Source: Sphingobacteriales bacterium (GTDB taxonomy: Bacteria; Bacteroidota; Bacteroidia; Chitinophagales; Chitinophagaceae). Taken from it: 64,000 bases of DNA. Shown here one piece after another: positions 25,321 through 34,553 of the stretch. Within the stretch, counting starts at the first letter, position 1. Every line of letters begins with the position of its first letter. The DNA lies in assembly GCA_016235125.1 (NCBI GenBank), contig JACRLZ010000002.1:992001-1056000 (forward strand). Reading direction: 5' to 3'. The notes below the pieces were generated by a model. It saw only the letters and a program-made list of their open reading frames with translations. It did not search any database and was not told where the DNA came from. The position numbers were made by a program, and so were the translations under genes.

Positions 25321-25824
25321 CTATATTAAAACAACCTCTCCATTTACCAGTTTTACCTTGTCTGTTTTATCAGTTACAATAGTTTTTCCTATATAATCTG
25401 CCTGTATGGGAAACTGGCGGTGTTCTTTGCGGTCAATCAGCACACAGAGCTCCACTTTGGCAGGGCGGCCATAATCCAGTAGTGTATCGAGAGCTGCTTT
25501 AATGGTCCTTCCTGTAAACAACACATCATCTATCAGCACCACGGTTTTTCCTTCAATATTGAAGGGCATGTTCATGGTATCAGGAGCCAGTATTTCTTTC
25601 CGGATATCATCTCTGTAAAAAGTTATGTCCAGTTGGCCGTACTGCACTTTTTGAGAAGGGTTGAGTTTCTGCAATTCAGCAACAATATTTGCTCCCAGCA
25701 CAGCGCCTCCCTGTTGGATGCCTGCAAAAACTACATCACTTAAATTTTTATGTCTTGCATGTAACGCATTTGCGAGTTGGTTGGTCGATTCAGCCAGTTG
25801 TTGTGATGTAAGTAGAACCTGCAT
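25321..25824 (-). CDS. pyrR: PyrR: pyrimidine regulatory protein / uracil phosphoribosyltransferase
   Basis: A 167-residue type I phosphoribosyltransferase. The PRPP loop VVLIDDVLFTGRTIKAALD and the PyrR-like YGRPAKVELCVLIDRKEHRQFP are diagnostic. In Gram-positive bacteria PyrR binds pyr mRNA to cause attenuation; in Bacteroidota this RNA role is not demonstrated and it may act only as an enzyme. It heads the pyrR-pyrB pair and diverges from the caspase gene across 108 bases. Confidence 0.93.
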   Translation of the reverse strand: MQVLLTSQQLAESTNQLANALHARHKNLSDVVFAGIQQGGAVLGANIVAELQKLNPSQKVQYGQLDITFYRDDIRKEILAPDTMNMPFNIEGKTVVLIDDVLFTGRTIKAALDTLLDYGRPAKVELCVLIDRKEHRQFPIQADYIGKTIVTDKTDKVKLVNGEVVLI

Positions 25825-25932
25825 GCTGGTTTTTGATGTGAAGATACTGACTGAAAGGGAGTTGGTGCATATGAGTTTTTATCCGTATAATTTGGTATTG
25901 TTTCAAGACCGGGCATTAAGTAACTTTAGTTT

Positions 25933-28062
25933 ATGAAAAATGTCCGCTTAACCTGTTTATGGATAAGCCTGACAGCGGTATCAATGTTTTTTTACAGTCC
26001 GCCGGTTCTGTCGCAAGAGCCTGTTAAAGGTGATGTTACCAGTAATGAGCAATCATCGCCCGGCGGCATAACAAGGGCATTGATCATTGGTATCTCCCGG
26101 TACCAGTTTATCCCCAAGCTTGATTATGCAGATAAGGATGCAGAATATTTTGCAGATTATCTTGTCCATAATCACCTCTGGAGTATCAATAAAAGCAATA
26201 TTGTACTTCTTACCAACGAAAACGCAAAACGGGGAAACGTTATTTCTGAATTACAACGTTTATTTCTTTTATCCCAACCCGGAGACAGGTTGATTTTTTA
26301 TTTCTCGGGGCATGGTGATAACGAAAACATGACCTTGTTCAATAAATGTTACCTGCTTACACAGGATACTTACACTAACAATTATATGGCCGGGGCATTG
26401 CCTGTGAACGATCTTAAAGATCTGTTCGTAACACTGACAAACAGGAATGTTCAGGTAGTTGTAATAACGGATGCATGCCGGTCAGGCAATTTATCCGGAG
26501 GTGTGAAAGGGATGGAATACACCGGTGTTGCCCTCACCACTATGTGGCATAATGAGATAAAAATTCTGAGTTCGCAGCCAAAACAGAAATCACTGGAAGG
26601 ACCACAATGGGGAAATGGCAGAGGGGTATTTTCTTACTACCTCGTTGAAGGTCTCAGCGGCGCAGCTGATGCCGACAGGGATTCGCTGATAACACTTGCT
26701 GAACTCCGTCAATATTTTGGACAAACAGTTGTAAAAGAAACAGGAAAAAAGCAACAACCATTTATACAGGGACCGGATGAATATTCTACTGTAATCGCCA
26801 GCATCAAATCAATTCCGGAAAAAAATAACACCAAACCTGCTGGCAACAGTTTTATATCACCCCGCAGGTTTCAGCTTCCCAAAGACAGTTGTTCCTTGTA
26901 TTACCAGCAAATGGCAACGGCTATCCGGGAAAAAAAATTTGACAGAAATGAATCGGGCTCTGCCGCTGATAATTATAAAAGGCTTCGATCCTGCACCAAT
27001 GACAAGGATATGCTGCTTTCCGCTAATTCACAATTACTATCTGCCCTAATGAATACTGCGCAGGAAATTGTCAACAATTCATTTATCGGTAAAAATTTTG
27101 TAAAGGAAAAAGATTATCCCTATGCCATTGACCTGTATAACCAGGTGTTGGATATGAATGATCTGAAACTTCCGTATGAAGAACAACTGACCAATCTCAA
27201 GCGATACTTAACAGTAATGGGCGCCACACTCTGGAACTGGAAGTCTGACGTAAATGAATTGTCTTTGATACTTGATTCTGCATTAAAACAAGAGCCGGAG
27301 GCTGCTTATCTGCTCAGTGCAAAGGGTGCACTCGAATTAAGAAAGATGAATTATACCAATGCCATTCAGATTTTGGAAAAAGCAACACAAATGGGCCCGG
27401 GCTGGCTGATACCGAAATACTACCTGGGTATTGCGTATGGATACAAAAAGGATTACAGAAAGGCGCTTAGCTATTATCAGGAGGTAATGCAGAAGGACAG
27501 CTTGTACCGCACTTTTGACTGTGCCCGCTGTATCATGGAGAAAATGAGTGAATATGAAAAAAGGCTGAATCAAATAAGATATGATAAATATAAGGATGAT
27601 GTGGAAGGAAGAGCTGCGCTTGATTCAGCAAGGAATTATCTTAACGACAATATAGATTCAGCCCATTTTTATTTTACACTTGCTCAACGGTTCGATAAAA
27701 AAAACCACCCGTACCAGGATTCGGTCTACTTTTTCTATACACAGGCCGTTTTACTCGATCCATCTGAGGCTGAATACATGTATGGCCTGATCCGTTACCT
27801 TAGAAAAAAATCTTATGGCGAGTCAGAAATCCGGGAATGGCTCAGGAAAACAGATGAGTATGCAGACGATGATAAACTTTGGTTCCGGGAAGACCTGATC
27901 TACTCCTATCTCTATGCAAAAGAAACTGAAAATGCTTTTAAGGAAGCAGCAAAGATGTTTGAAGAAGGTCTGTATGGCTGTACTAAAATGAAAAAATGGG
28001 CCAATAAATTTGGTAAGCTCCCGGCCTACCAGGCATTCATCAAAGAAAATTGTCAGGATTAA
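25933..28062 (+). CDS. Secreted caspase-family (C14) protein with TPR repeats
   Basis: A 709-residue protein. The N-terminus is a signal peptide (ending near VLSQEP). Residues about 45-285 form a caspase-like p20 fold: RALIIGISRYQ, the catalytic His in FYFSGHGD (H127) and the catalytic Cys in VITDACRSG (C182). From about 370 onward there are TPR-like helices (KDYPYAIDLYNQVLDM, WLIPKYYLGIAYGYKKDYRKALSYYQEV). Bacterial metacaspase-like proteins with TPRs may act in protein turnover or signalling. The signal peptide puts this one outside the cytoplasm. No partner gene was identified, since it is flanked by pyrR (divergent) and pruA (convergent). Confidence 0.85.
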   Translation: MKNVRLTCLWISLTAVSMFFYSPPVLSQEPVKGDVTSNEQSSPGGITRALIIGISRYQFIPKLDYADKDAEYFADYLVHNHLWSINKSNIVLLTNENAKRGNVISELQRLFLLSQPGDRLIFYFSGHGDNENMTLFNKCYLLTQDTYTNNYMAGALPVNDLKDLFVTLTNRNVQVVVITDACRSGNLSGGVKGMEYTGVALTTMWHNEIKILSSQPKQKSLEGPQWGNGRGVFSYYLVEGLSGAADADRDSLITLAELRQYFGQTVVKETGKKQQPFIQGPDEYSTVIASIKSIPEKNNTKPAGNSFISPRRFQLPKDSCSLYYQQMATAIREKKFDRNESGSAADNYKRLRSCTNDKDMLLSANSQLLSALMNTAQEIVNNSFIGKNFVKEKDYPYAIDLYNQVLDMNDLKLPYEEQLTNLKRYLTVMGATLWNWKSDVNELSLILDSALKQEPEAAYLLSAKGALELRKMNYTNAIQILEKATQMGPGWLIPKYYLGIAYGYKKDYRKALSYYQEVMQKDSLYRTFDCARCIMEKMSEYEKRLNQIRYDKYKDDVEGRAALDSARNYLNDNIDSAHFYFTLAQRFDKKNHPYQDSVYFFYTQAVLLDPSEAEYMYGLIRYLRKKSYGESEIREWLRKTDEYADDDKLWFREDLIYSYLYAKETENAFKEAAKMFEEGLYGCTKMKKWANKFGKLPAYQAFIKENCQD

Positions 28063-28068
28063 GATTCT

Positions 28069-29700
28069 TTATTTCTCCTGCATAAATGGATAACGGTAAT
28101 CCACCGGCGGATTAAATGTTTCCTTAATTGTTCTTGCACTCAACCAGCGATAGAGATTCAGTATAGAACCAGCCTTATCATTCGTTCCGCTTCCCCTTGC
28201 TCCGCCAAATGGCTGTTGGCCTACCACCGCCCCAGTTGGTTTATCGTTGATATAAAAATTACCAGCAGCATTTCTGAGTTTGTTTGTTGCTAACTCAACA
28301 GCAGCCCTGTCTTTTGCAATCACTGCGCCTGTTAATGCATAAGGAGAAGTTGAATCAACCAATTCCAATGTTCTTTCAAAACTGTTTGCAGGATAAATAT
28401 AAACGGTCAATACGGGTCCGAATATCTCTTCACACATAGTTACATATTTCGGGCTCTTTGCTTCGATGACAGTGGGCTGGATAAAATATCCTTCTTTCTT
28501 ATCACATTTCCCTCCCACCCAGATATCTGCCTTCTCATCTTTTTTTGCATTATCAATATAGCGTTTGATATTATCAAAACTCTTTTCATCTATCACTGCA
28601 TTGACAAAGTTTGTAAAATCTTCCGGGCTTCCCATTTTAAAACTCTTTACACCCGCAATCAATTTCTTCTTTACTTCTTCAGCAATATTCGAAGGAATAT
28701 AAGCCCTTGATGCTGCAGAACATTTCTGTCCCTGGAATTCAAAAGCACCTCGCAACAATGCAGTAGCCACCACATCAGGGTCAGCACTTTTATGTGCAAT
28801 AACAAAATCTTTTCCACCCGTCTCTCCCACTATTCTTGGATAAGATTTATAATTCGACATATTCTTACCGATCGTTTCCCACATATTATTGAACACTCCC
28901 GTTGAACCGGTAAAATGAACACCGGCAAAATCACGGTGATTAAAACAAACTCTTCCAATCGTAGGGCCATCCACATAGATCAGATTGATAACTCCGTCAG
29001 GCAATCCGGATTCTTTCAATACCCGCATGATCATTTGTGCCGAATAAACCTGTGTGTTGGCGCATTTCCAAACAACAACATTTCCACACATGGCTGCAGA
29101 TGTCGGCAGGTTGCCGCCAATTGAAGTAAAGTTGAATGGTGTAACAGCCAGCACAAAACCTTCCAGCGGACGATACTCCATCCTGTTGTGCATTCCCGGG
29201 CCGCTGATGGGTTGTTGCTTATATATTTCTGAAAGAAAATGCACATTGAAACGCAGAAAATCAATGAACTCACAAGCTGCATCTATCTCCGCCTGGAAAA
29301 CATTTTTACTTTGTCCCAGCATAGAAGTTCCGTTGATATAGGGACGATACTTTGTTGCCAGCAGATCAGCCGCTTTTAAAAAAATATTCGCCCTGTTTTC
29401 CCAACTGGTATTTGCCCAGCTTTCTTTTGCTGCTAATGCTGCTTCGATGGCCTGCACAACATGCTTCTCTTCTCCTGCATGAAAATATCCGAGTGTATGT
29501 TTTATTTCATGCGGCGGATGCATAGCTCTTTTTTTACCCGTTCTCACTTCTTTACTGCCGATATACATGGGCACATCTATCTCACTGCTTTTTAATTCAG
29601 CCAATACTTCTTTTAATCTTTTCTTTTCGGGACTGTTGGGTGCATAAGAAAGAACCGGTTCATTGACCGGCATTGGATAAGAAAAAGTTCCTATACTCAT
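28069..29700 (-). CDS. pruA: L-glutamate gamma-semialdehyde (1-pyrroline-5-carboxylate) dehydrogenase
   Basis: Oxidises the proline breakdown intermediate to glutamate with NAD+. The 543-residue sequence is the single-function form common in Bacteroidota and eukaryotes. It carries the nucleophile in FQGQKCSAASRAYI (C327), FTGSTGVFNNMW, and VGETGGKDFVIAH. A proline dehydrogenase is not in this window. The gene ends six bases from the convergent caspase gene. Confidence 0.95.
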   Translation of the reverse strand: MSIGTFSYPMPVNEPVLSYAPNSPEKKRLKEVLAELKSSEIDVPMYIGSKEVRTGKKRAMHPPHEIKHTLGYFHAGEEKHVVQAIEAALAAKESWANTSWENRANIFLKAADLLATKYRPYINGTSMLGQSKNVFQAEIDAACEFIDFLRFNVHFLSEIYKQQPISGPGMHNRMEYRPLEGFVLAVTPFNFTSIGGNLPTSAAMCGNVVVWKCANTQVYSAQMIMRVLKESGLPDGVINLIYVDGPTIGRVCFNHRDFAGVHFTGSTGVFNNMWETIGKNMSNYKSYPRIVGETGGKDFVIAHKSADPDVVATALLRGAFEFQGQKCSAASRAYIPSNIAEEVKKKLIAGVKSFKMGSPEDFTNFVNAVIDEKSFDNIKRYIDNAKKDEKADIWVGGKCDKKEGYFIQPTVIEAKSPKYVTMCEEIFGPVLTVYIYPANSFERTLELVDSTSPYALTGAVIAKDRAAVELATNKLRNAAGNFYINDKPTGAVVGQQPFGGARGSGTNDKAGSILNLYRWLSARTIKETFNPPVDYRYPFMQEK

Positions 29701-29800
29701 TATTCTGATTTTAACTTGATAAGCAAAGGTAAACTAATCAAAGTATTTTTTGGATTATGTAAAATAGACAGCCGGGGCATCATCCTTTGAAACAACAATT

Positions 29801-30448
29801 ATGAGAAAGCTTATTCTATCCCTCCTGCTTATTTGTTCATGCTCTCTTCTGTTCTCACAAAAGCCAGAAGAATTGTTTGAAAAAGCCAGTGATTATTACC
29901 ATGATGAAGAATATGATTCGGCTTTACTCATATATCAAAAAATCTATAAAAAAGGCAAAGGGGATCTGTCGTTAATTGCCAAGTCATACTATAACATGGG
30001 ACATATATTCTATGTGAAGGAGGATTACAAAAAAGCAAAAGAAATTTTCCTGGCGATCATGGATGCTGATTATGATGAAATGGATAAAGGTGGTCGTGGT
30101 GAAGGTATTATGGGTGAGCCTTATGCTTTATACAAGAATAACAGTTGTAAAATTCTTGCAGAAATGTCCCTGAAAGAAAAGGAATATTCAAAGGCTTTGG
30201 AATATACAGAACTCTTTGACAAGGTTTATCCTTACAAACATTTTTGTGGAAATGAATATGCTGCTAATGATATTTATGTTGCATATACCTATGCCCGTTG
30301 TTATGAAGGTCTGGGAAGAAGAGATGAAGCCATTGCTGTATTGTTACCTCTTTCAATGTATAATGGATTGGCCGGTAACAGCTATTTGGTTGATTTCGCA
30401 GACAGCCTTATTAAAATGCAATATTGCAAAGAAGTCATCCAATCATAA
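29801..30448 (+). CDS. Secreted TPR protein, probably shortened by a premature stop
   Basis: Codes for 215 residues: a signal peptide (MRKLILSLLLICSCSLLFSQ) and TPR-like helical pairs (PEELFEKASDYYHDEEYDSALLIYQKI, YYNMGHIFYVKEDYKKAKEIF, ALEYTELFDKVYP). The role is unknown; such proteins usually mediate protein contacts in the periplasm. After the TAA at 30446-30448 the same frame continues without a stop for 84 codons to 30700, with protein-like composition. The simplest reading is a single-base change that made a stop in a longer gene (see the next entry). Confidence 0.72.
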   Translation: MRKLILSLLLICSCSLLFSQKPEELFEKASDYYHDEEYDSALLIYQKIYKKGKGDLSLIAKSYYNMGHIFYVKEDYKKAKEIFLAIMDADYDEMDKGGRGEGIMGEPYALYKNNSCKILAEMSLKEKEYSKALEYTELFDKVYPYKHFCGNEYAANDIYVAYTYARCYEGLGRRDEAIAVLLPLSMYNGLAGNSYLVDFADSLIKMQYCKEVIQS

Positions 30449-30700
30449 CTCCAAAAAGCAGTAGCCGGTATCAGCATGAAGACTAAAAAACAATGGGGAA
30501 GAAAATATGAATATCATTGCACCCTTATTTTTGGAGCAGAAATACAGCTATATGGATACACAGAAGATTGGAAAGATGATCAAACGGCTTTAAAATTAAA
30601 AGAAGACGAATTTTATAAATATACTTTCATGAACAGTCGTCTTTACAAGAATCTGCTAAAACATGTTCAGGTTGAGGATTCTTTTTCACTCATCAAATAA
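30449..30700 (+). pseudogene. In-frame C-terminal remainder of the TPR gene
   Basis: Exactly in phase with the preceding gene and separated from it by one TAA. It reads LQKAVAGISM, then KTKKQWGRKYEYHC, TLIFGAEIQLYGYTEDW and ends SFSLIK at a stop at 30700. It could be restarted at the ATG at 30476 to give a 74-residue protein, but no good ribosome site is seen. Its end overlaps the 3' end of prfB by 34 bases on the opposite strand. A separate small gene cannot be excluded. Confidence 0.5.
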
Positions 30701-31759
30701 GCCTTTATAAACCCATCCAACTCCCCATCCATCACCGGCCCAATATTCCCCACTTCATAATCCGTACGATGATCCTTTATCATTTTATACGGATGAAAAA
30801 CATAACTCCGTATCTGGCTGCCCCATTCTATTTTTTTCTTGGTGCTGTTGGTTGCATCTTTTATCGCCTGTCGTTTGCGAAGCTCTTCTTCATACAAACG
30901 GCTTTTCAGCATCTGCATCGCAAGTTCTCTATTGCCAAGCTGGCTCCTGTCCTGCTGACAAACTACCACAATGCCAGTTGGAATATGCGTCAACTGAACT
31001 TTTGTTTCCACTTTGTTTACATTCTGTCCGCCGGCGCCGCCGCTTCTTGATGTTTCCATTTTTACATCAGCAGGGTTTATTTCAATCTTAATGGTATCAT
31101 CCACCAATGGATATACAAACACCGATACAAAAGAAGTATGTCTCCTTGCATTACTGTCAAACGGTGAAATGCGAACCAACCGGTGCACACCACTCTCCGC
31201 TTTCAAAAAACCATAAGCAAATGGGCCGTCAAATTGCAGGCTGCAGGTTTTGATACCTGCACCATCGCCCCATTGCCAGTCAAGTTCCGTTACTTTCCAG
31301 CCTTGCTTCTCGCCATACATGCGATACATGCGGGCCAGCATCTCAGCCCAGTCCTGGCTTTCTGTGCCGCCGGCGCCACTGTTTATCTGCAGCACAGCAG
31401 GCAATTCATCCTCCGGTTCATTCAGTGTGGCTTTAAACTCGGCCTCATCCAGCAAAGCAATGCCTTTATCATAAGCCGCTTTGGTTTCTTCTTCGGTTGC
31501 ATCGCCGGCTTTCCAGAAATCAAAGAGCACAGCAAAATCCTCTACAGACGTTTCAGCCGTCTCATAGAGTTTCACCCAATACTCATTCAGCTTGATGTTC
31601 TTGAGAATTCCGGTTGCCCGTTTATTATCATCCCAGAAGCCGGGACTCTGTGAAAGTTGTTTTTCTTCAGCTATCTTTTGTTGCCGGTTAGCGACGTCAA
31701 AGAAACCTCCTTACCCCGGCAATGCGGGACCGCATATCATTCAATTTTTCGATTGTCAT
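30667..31759 (-). CDS. prfB: Peptide chain release factor 2, made by programmed +1 frameshift
   Basis: Terminates translation at UGA and UAA. The gene begins at 31759 with a 20-codon first frame ([20 protein letters not shown]) ending in UGA at 31699-31697. A +1 shift at CUU continues as [24 protein letters not shown], giving 363 residues. The codon-recognition motif SPF (VRISPFDSN) and the catalytic GGQ ([14 protein letters not shown]) are present. Release factor 2 controls its own level: slow recognition of the UGA when it is scarce favours the shift. Annotation from the GTG at 31575 would lose 61 residues. Confidence 0.95.
31697..31711 (-). promoter_or_regulatory. prfB: Programmed frameshift site of prfB
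   Basis: On the minus strand: an internal Shine-Dalgarno-like AGGAGG (31711-31706), UUU, the slippery CUU (31702-31700), then UGA followed by C (31699-31696). Spacing and order are those of the Escherichia coli prfB site, although the SD-like element is AGGAGG, not AGGGGG. Confidence 0.92.
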
Positions 31760-32005
31760 GGGGCAAAGGTAAAGGAAATGGGTGAGGATTTGGTTGCCAG
31801 CTTCGGTTCCCTGAGCATCGTCTGTTGCGTCGCACTCTTCAGGGTTTTGTTCGCTACTGAGCATTTGCGAAGTCTTTATATGATATCCGAAACTTTACCA
31901 TTTAGCAATATTGTTTTATGAACAAATATGGATAAACAGATTGCCTTATAAACTTATTAATCACTATTTTTAAAGTTCAAAAAAATAATATATTATTAAG
32001 AGAAT

Positions 32006-33244
32006 ATGATTATGTCCGAAGTTTTAAAAAATACAGAAAAGAAAATTGCTATTTATAATTCAAATGGTAAGCCGACGAGATCGGAAGAAGTAAATCCAGA
32101 TACACCATTAGAATCACTGAATCTCAATTGGACAGAAAAAGACTTGCCAGAAAAAATAAGAACAAAACATGTTAACAGGCTTCATCCATATTTGGGTAAA
32201 TTTATTCCTCAAATTGTCGAAATTTTTCTGAGAAAGTATTTTAAATCTGGGCAGACTGTATTAGACCCTTTTTGCGGTTCAGGAACAACATTGGTTCAAG
32301 CAAATGAACTTGGCATTAATAGCATTGGATTCGATGTTTCAGAGTTTAATATTTTGCTTGTTAAAGCCAAAACTGGAAACTATGACCTTAATCTTCTCAA
32401 GAATGAAATACATGAGTTAATAAACCGTACGGAAGAAATTGCTCTAAAAAAGCAGAACAAAAGGGATCTGTTTTCTGAATTGGTTCAAACTTATGAGAGC
32501 ATTGAAACTGATAATGAATATCTAAATACTTGGTTTGCTCCTAAGGCGTTAAGTGAATTATTAATTTATAAAATTTTATTGAAAGAGTATAAGAATAAAG
32601 AGTTGTTCAAGATTATTCTCTCAAGAGCAGCAAGATCGGCAAGACTCACGACTCATTTTGATTTAGATTTTCCAAAAAAACCTCAAACCGAACCTTACTA
32701 TTGCTATAAGCATGATAGAATGTGTCAGCCAACAGATGATGCACTCAAGTTTTTGAAACGTTATTCAATTGACACTTTCACCAGAATTATTGAATATTCA
32801 AAACTTCGTACTGATGCATCAGTTAACATACTTCACGCTGACAGTCGCTTTTCGAAAACAAAAAAAATTGATGGCATTATTACATCTCCACCCTATGTCG
32901 GTTTAATTGATTATCATGATCAGCACAATTATGCATATAATTTACTGGACTTAAAAGATAATTCCGAAATGGAAATTGGTGCCGCAAAGAATGGAAGTAG
33001 TAAAAAGGCTAAAGAAGAATATAAAATAGCGATGGCTGAAGTTTTTAAAAACACATCAAAGCATGTTAGAGATGAGGGAAAGATTATAATCATTGCAGGT
33101 GATAAGGATAATTTGTATCCTGAAATTGGTGAAATGGCGAATCTTAATCTTGAGCATGTAGTAGAAAGGCATGTCAATCGTCGGACAGGTCGTAGATCAA
33201 ATGAATTCTTTGAAAGTATTTTCATTTACACTAAGAGAAAGTAA
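32006..33244 (+). CDS. Type II DNA methyltransferase, probably N4-cytosine specific
   Basis: A 412-residue amino-methyltransferase. The AdoMet-binding motif DPFCGSGTT lies at residues 87-95 and the catalytic TSPPY at 293-297, with about 200 residues between them that would hold the target-recognition domain. TSPPY is more usual in N4-cytosine enzymes than in N6-adenine enzymes (DPPY/NPPY). The start could be 32006 or the second ATG at 32012. The gene is AT-rich relative to its neighbours and its stop overlaps the endonuclease start (TAATG), so it protects the host from that enzyme. It opens the accessory island. Confidence 0.88.
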   Translation: MIMSEVLKNTEKKIAIYNSNGKPTRSEEVNPDTPLESLNLNWTEKDLPEKIRTKHVNRLHPYLGKFIPQIVEIFLRKYFKSGQTVLDPFCGSGTTLVQANELGINSIGFDVSEFNILLVKAKTGNYDLNLLKNEIHELINRTEEIALKKQNKRDLFSELVQTYESIETDNEYLNTWFAPKALSELLIYKILLKEYKNKELFKIILSRAARSARLTTHFDLDFPKKPQTEPYYCYKHDRMCQPTDDALKFLKRYSIDTFTRIIEYSKLRTDASVNILHADSRFSKTKKIDGIITSPPYVGLIDYHDQHNYAYNLLDLKDNSEMEIGAAKNGSSKKAKEEYKIAMAEVFKNTSKHVRDEGKIIIIAGDKDNLYPEIGEMANLNLEHVVERHVNRRTGRRSNEFFESIFIYTKRK

Positions 33245-34080
33245 TGTCCAGGAAAAGTAATAAAGCAAAAGAAGCTATTAAAGAAGTTGTTCAAGTAATG
33301 ATGGACAGAGTTATGAATAATGTCCTTAAAAATGACCCTTTTTTACCTGACTTTCACAAAGCAACTAAACCCTTATATGCGGCTCTTGTTCCAGATGAAA
33401 TTTTTAAAGGATCACATTTTGAAAGAAGATTTGTTACACCATTCGGTGGAGTCTGGGAAAAATTAGCAAAGGTCGTAGGAGAAAAAGTTTTAGGATATTG
33501 TGAAGTTTCACATCAAATAAAAGGACAAATTCCAAAAGAACGCCTAAGAAGAATTCAGGAGGTATTAAATAAACTTGAACACAAACCTCTTAAAGGAGAA
33601 AGGCCAAGACCTAACTGGGCTAATGAATTGAAATATATTCTTGCTGGCAAAGGTGCTCTTGTTCCTACGAAAGTGATATGTGATGTTTACGCAGAAAATG
33701 TTTCTACTAACGAAAAATATGCATTTGAATTGAAGGCGCCTCTCCCAAATAGCGATCAAACAAAAGTTAGTAAAGAGAAAATATTTAAGTTGTACGCCAT
33801 GGAACCATCTCCGATTACCGCTGCTTATTACTCTTTACCTTACAATCCGTATGGGAAAAGGAAAGATTATGAATGGTCTTTTCCAGCAAGGTGGTTCGAC
33901 ATGAAAAGTGATGGAGTTGTTCTTATCGGAGATGAGTTTTGGAATTTAATCGGCGGTAAAGGCACATATCAGTTGTTCATTTCTGAAATAAATAAATTAG
34001 GCAAGAACTATCGGGAAAGAATTTACCGAGAATATCTGGGAATTGAGCCGCCTAAAGGATTTGATAAGAATATTTTATAA
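33244..34080 (+). CDS. Type II restriction endonuclease, resembling the TdeIII family
   Basis: A 278-residue protein whose start shares a base with the methyltransferase stop. The arrangement D147-x14-E162-L-K164 (ICDVYAE .. AFELKAPLP) fits a PD-(D/E)xK nuclease core, and HFERRFVTPFGGVWEKLAKVVGE resembles the N-terminal part of TdeIII-type enzymes (known members cut GGNCC). The family call is from memory of the pattern; the recognition site is not predicted with confidence. With the methyltransferase it forms a complete restriction-modification system. Confidence 0.65.
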   Translation: MSRKSNKAKEAIKEVVQVMMDRVMNNVLKNDPFLPDFHKATKPLYAALVPDEIFKGSHFERRFVTPFGGVWEKLAKVVGEKVLGYCEVSHQIKGQIPKERLRRIQEVLNKLEHKPLKGERPRPNWANELKYILAGKGALVPTKVICDVYAENVSTNEKYAFELKAPLPNSDQTKVSKEKIFKLYAMEPSPITAAYYSLPYNPYGKRKDYEWSFPARWFDMKSDGVVLIGDEFWNLIGGKGTYQLFISEINKLGKNYRERIYREYLGIEPPKGFDKNIL

Positions 34081-34113
34081 AAATCAAACACATTATTTCC
34101 CAATCGAGTCTCA

Positions 34114-34303
34114 CCCCGTTCTCCTGATTGTTCCCTGCCAGTAATAATTTTAAAACTTTAGGAAAGTTGTCATGAGTACAGACGATAAATGTCTGTATTT
34201 GAAATTTGCAACTCATGGCTGAAAAGCAAATTATAAAACAACCCTGTAACGCAGCGGTCCACCCCTAACACATACCATCGCAGTGAGGCCAGCCTATGAA
34301 CAA
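34114..34303 (+). repeat. Island repeat, copy A (complete)
   Basis: Composite repeat with three parts: a head (CCCCGTTCTCCTG.. to AAAGTTGTCATGAG, 34114-34176), a hairpin segment (TACAGAC/GTCTGTA, 34177-34197), and a body plus tail (CTCATGGCTGAAAAGC.., then CCCCTAACACATACCATCGC and CCTATGAACAA). It occupies most of the 302-base gap between the endonuclease and the first antitoxin. Its tail contains an ATG that opens a spurious in-frame extension of the antitoxin. Confidence 0.85.
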
Positions 34304-34382
34304 AAACTCTGGCTTTGCCTTTTTATGCAAGAATTTGCCCCACACGATAATTTTTGTAAATTTGAAAGAACAAATAAATTTT

Positions 34383-34553
34383 ATGACGCAGATTGTTATA
34401 GATAAAAAGAAATATGTGCTGGTACTTGAAAAAGAATATCAGGCTTTACAGAAGAAGGCTGCATTGAAAATACCGCCTGACAAAACATTTACTGTTGAAG
34501 AGGCCCGGGCATACAGTAAAAAACTCATCAGGAAATGGGCTACCGCAAAGTAA
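34383..34553 (+). CDS. Antitoxin of a type II toxin-antitoxin pair (TA1)
   Basis: A 56-residue protein (MTQIVIDKKKYVLVLEKEYQ..) with a short N-terminal beta-strand/helix likely to bind DNA and a basic C-terminal helix (AYSKKLIRKWATAK). It resembles small antitoxins encoded before ParE-like toxins in Bacteroidota. The start at 34383 follows the end of repeat A; an in-frame ATG at 34296 lies inside the repeat and is rejected. It overlaps the toxin gene by 19 bases, which is typical of coupled pairs. Confidence 0.72.
   Translation: MTQIVIDKKKYVLVLEKEYQALQKKAALKIPPDKTFTVEEARAYSKKLIRKWATAK

Noticed and set aside
31760..32005. A gene or attachment site between prfB and the methyltransferase
   Set aside because: No convincing coding frame was seen, and no direct repeat matching the right edge of the island was found.
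34296..34382. Upstream ATG for the TA1 antitoxin
   Set aside because: The extra 29 codons translate the end of the island repeat, which also occurs where no antitoxin follows in that frame.
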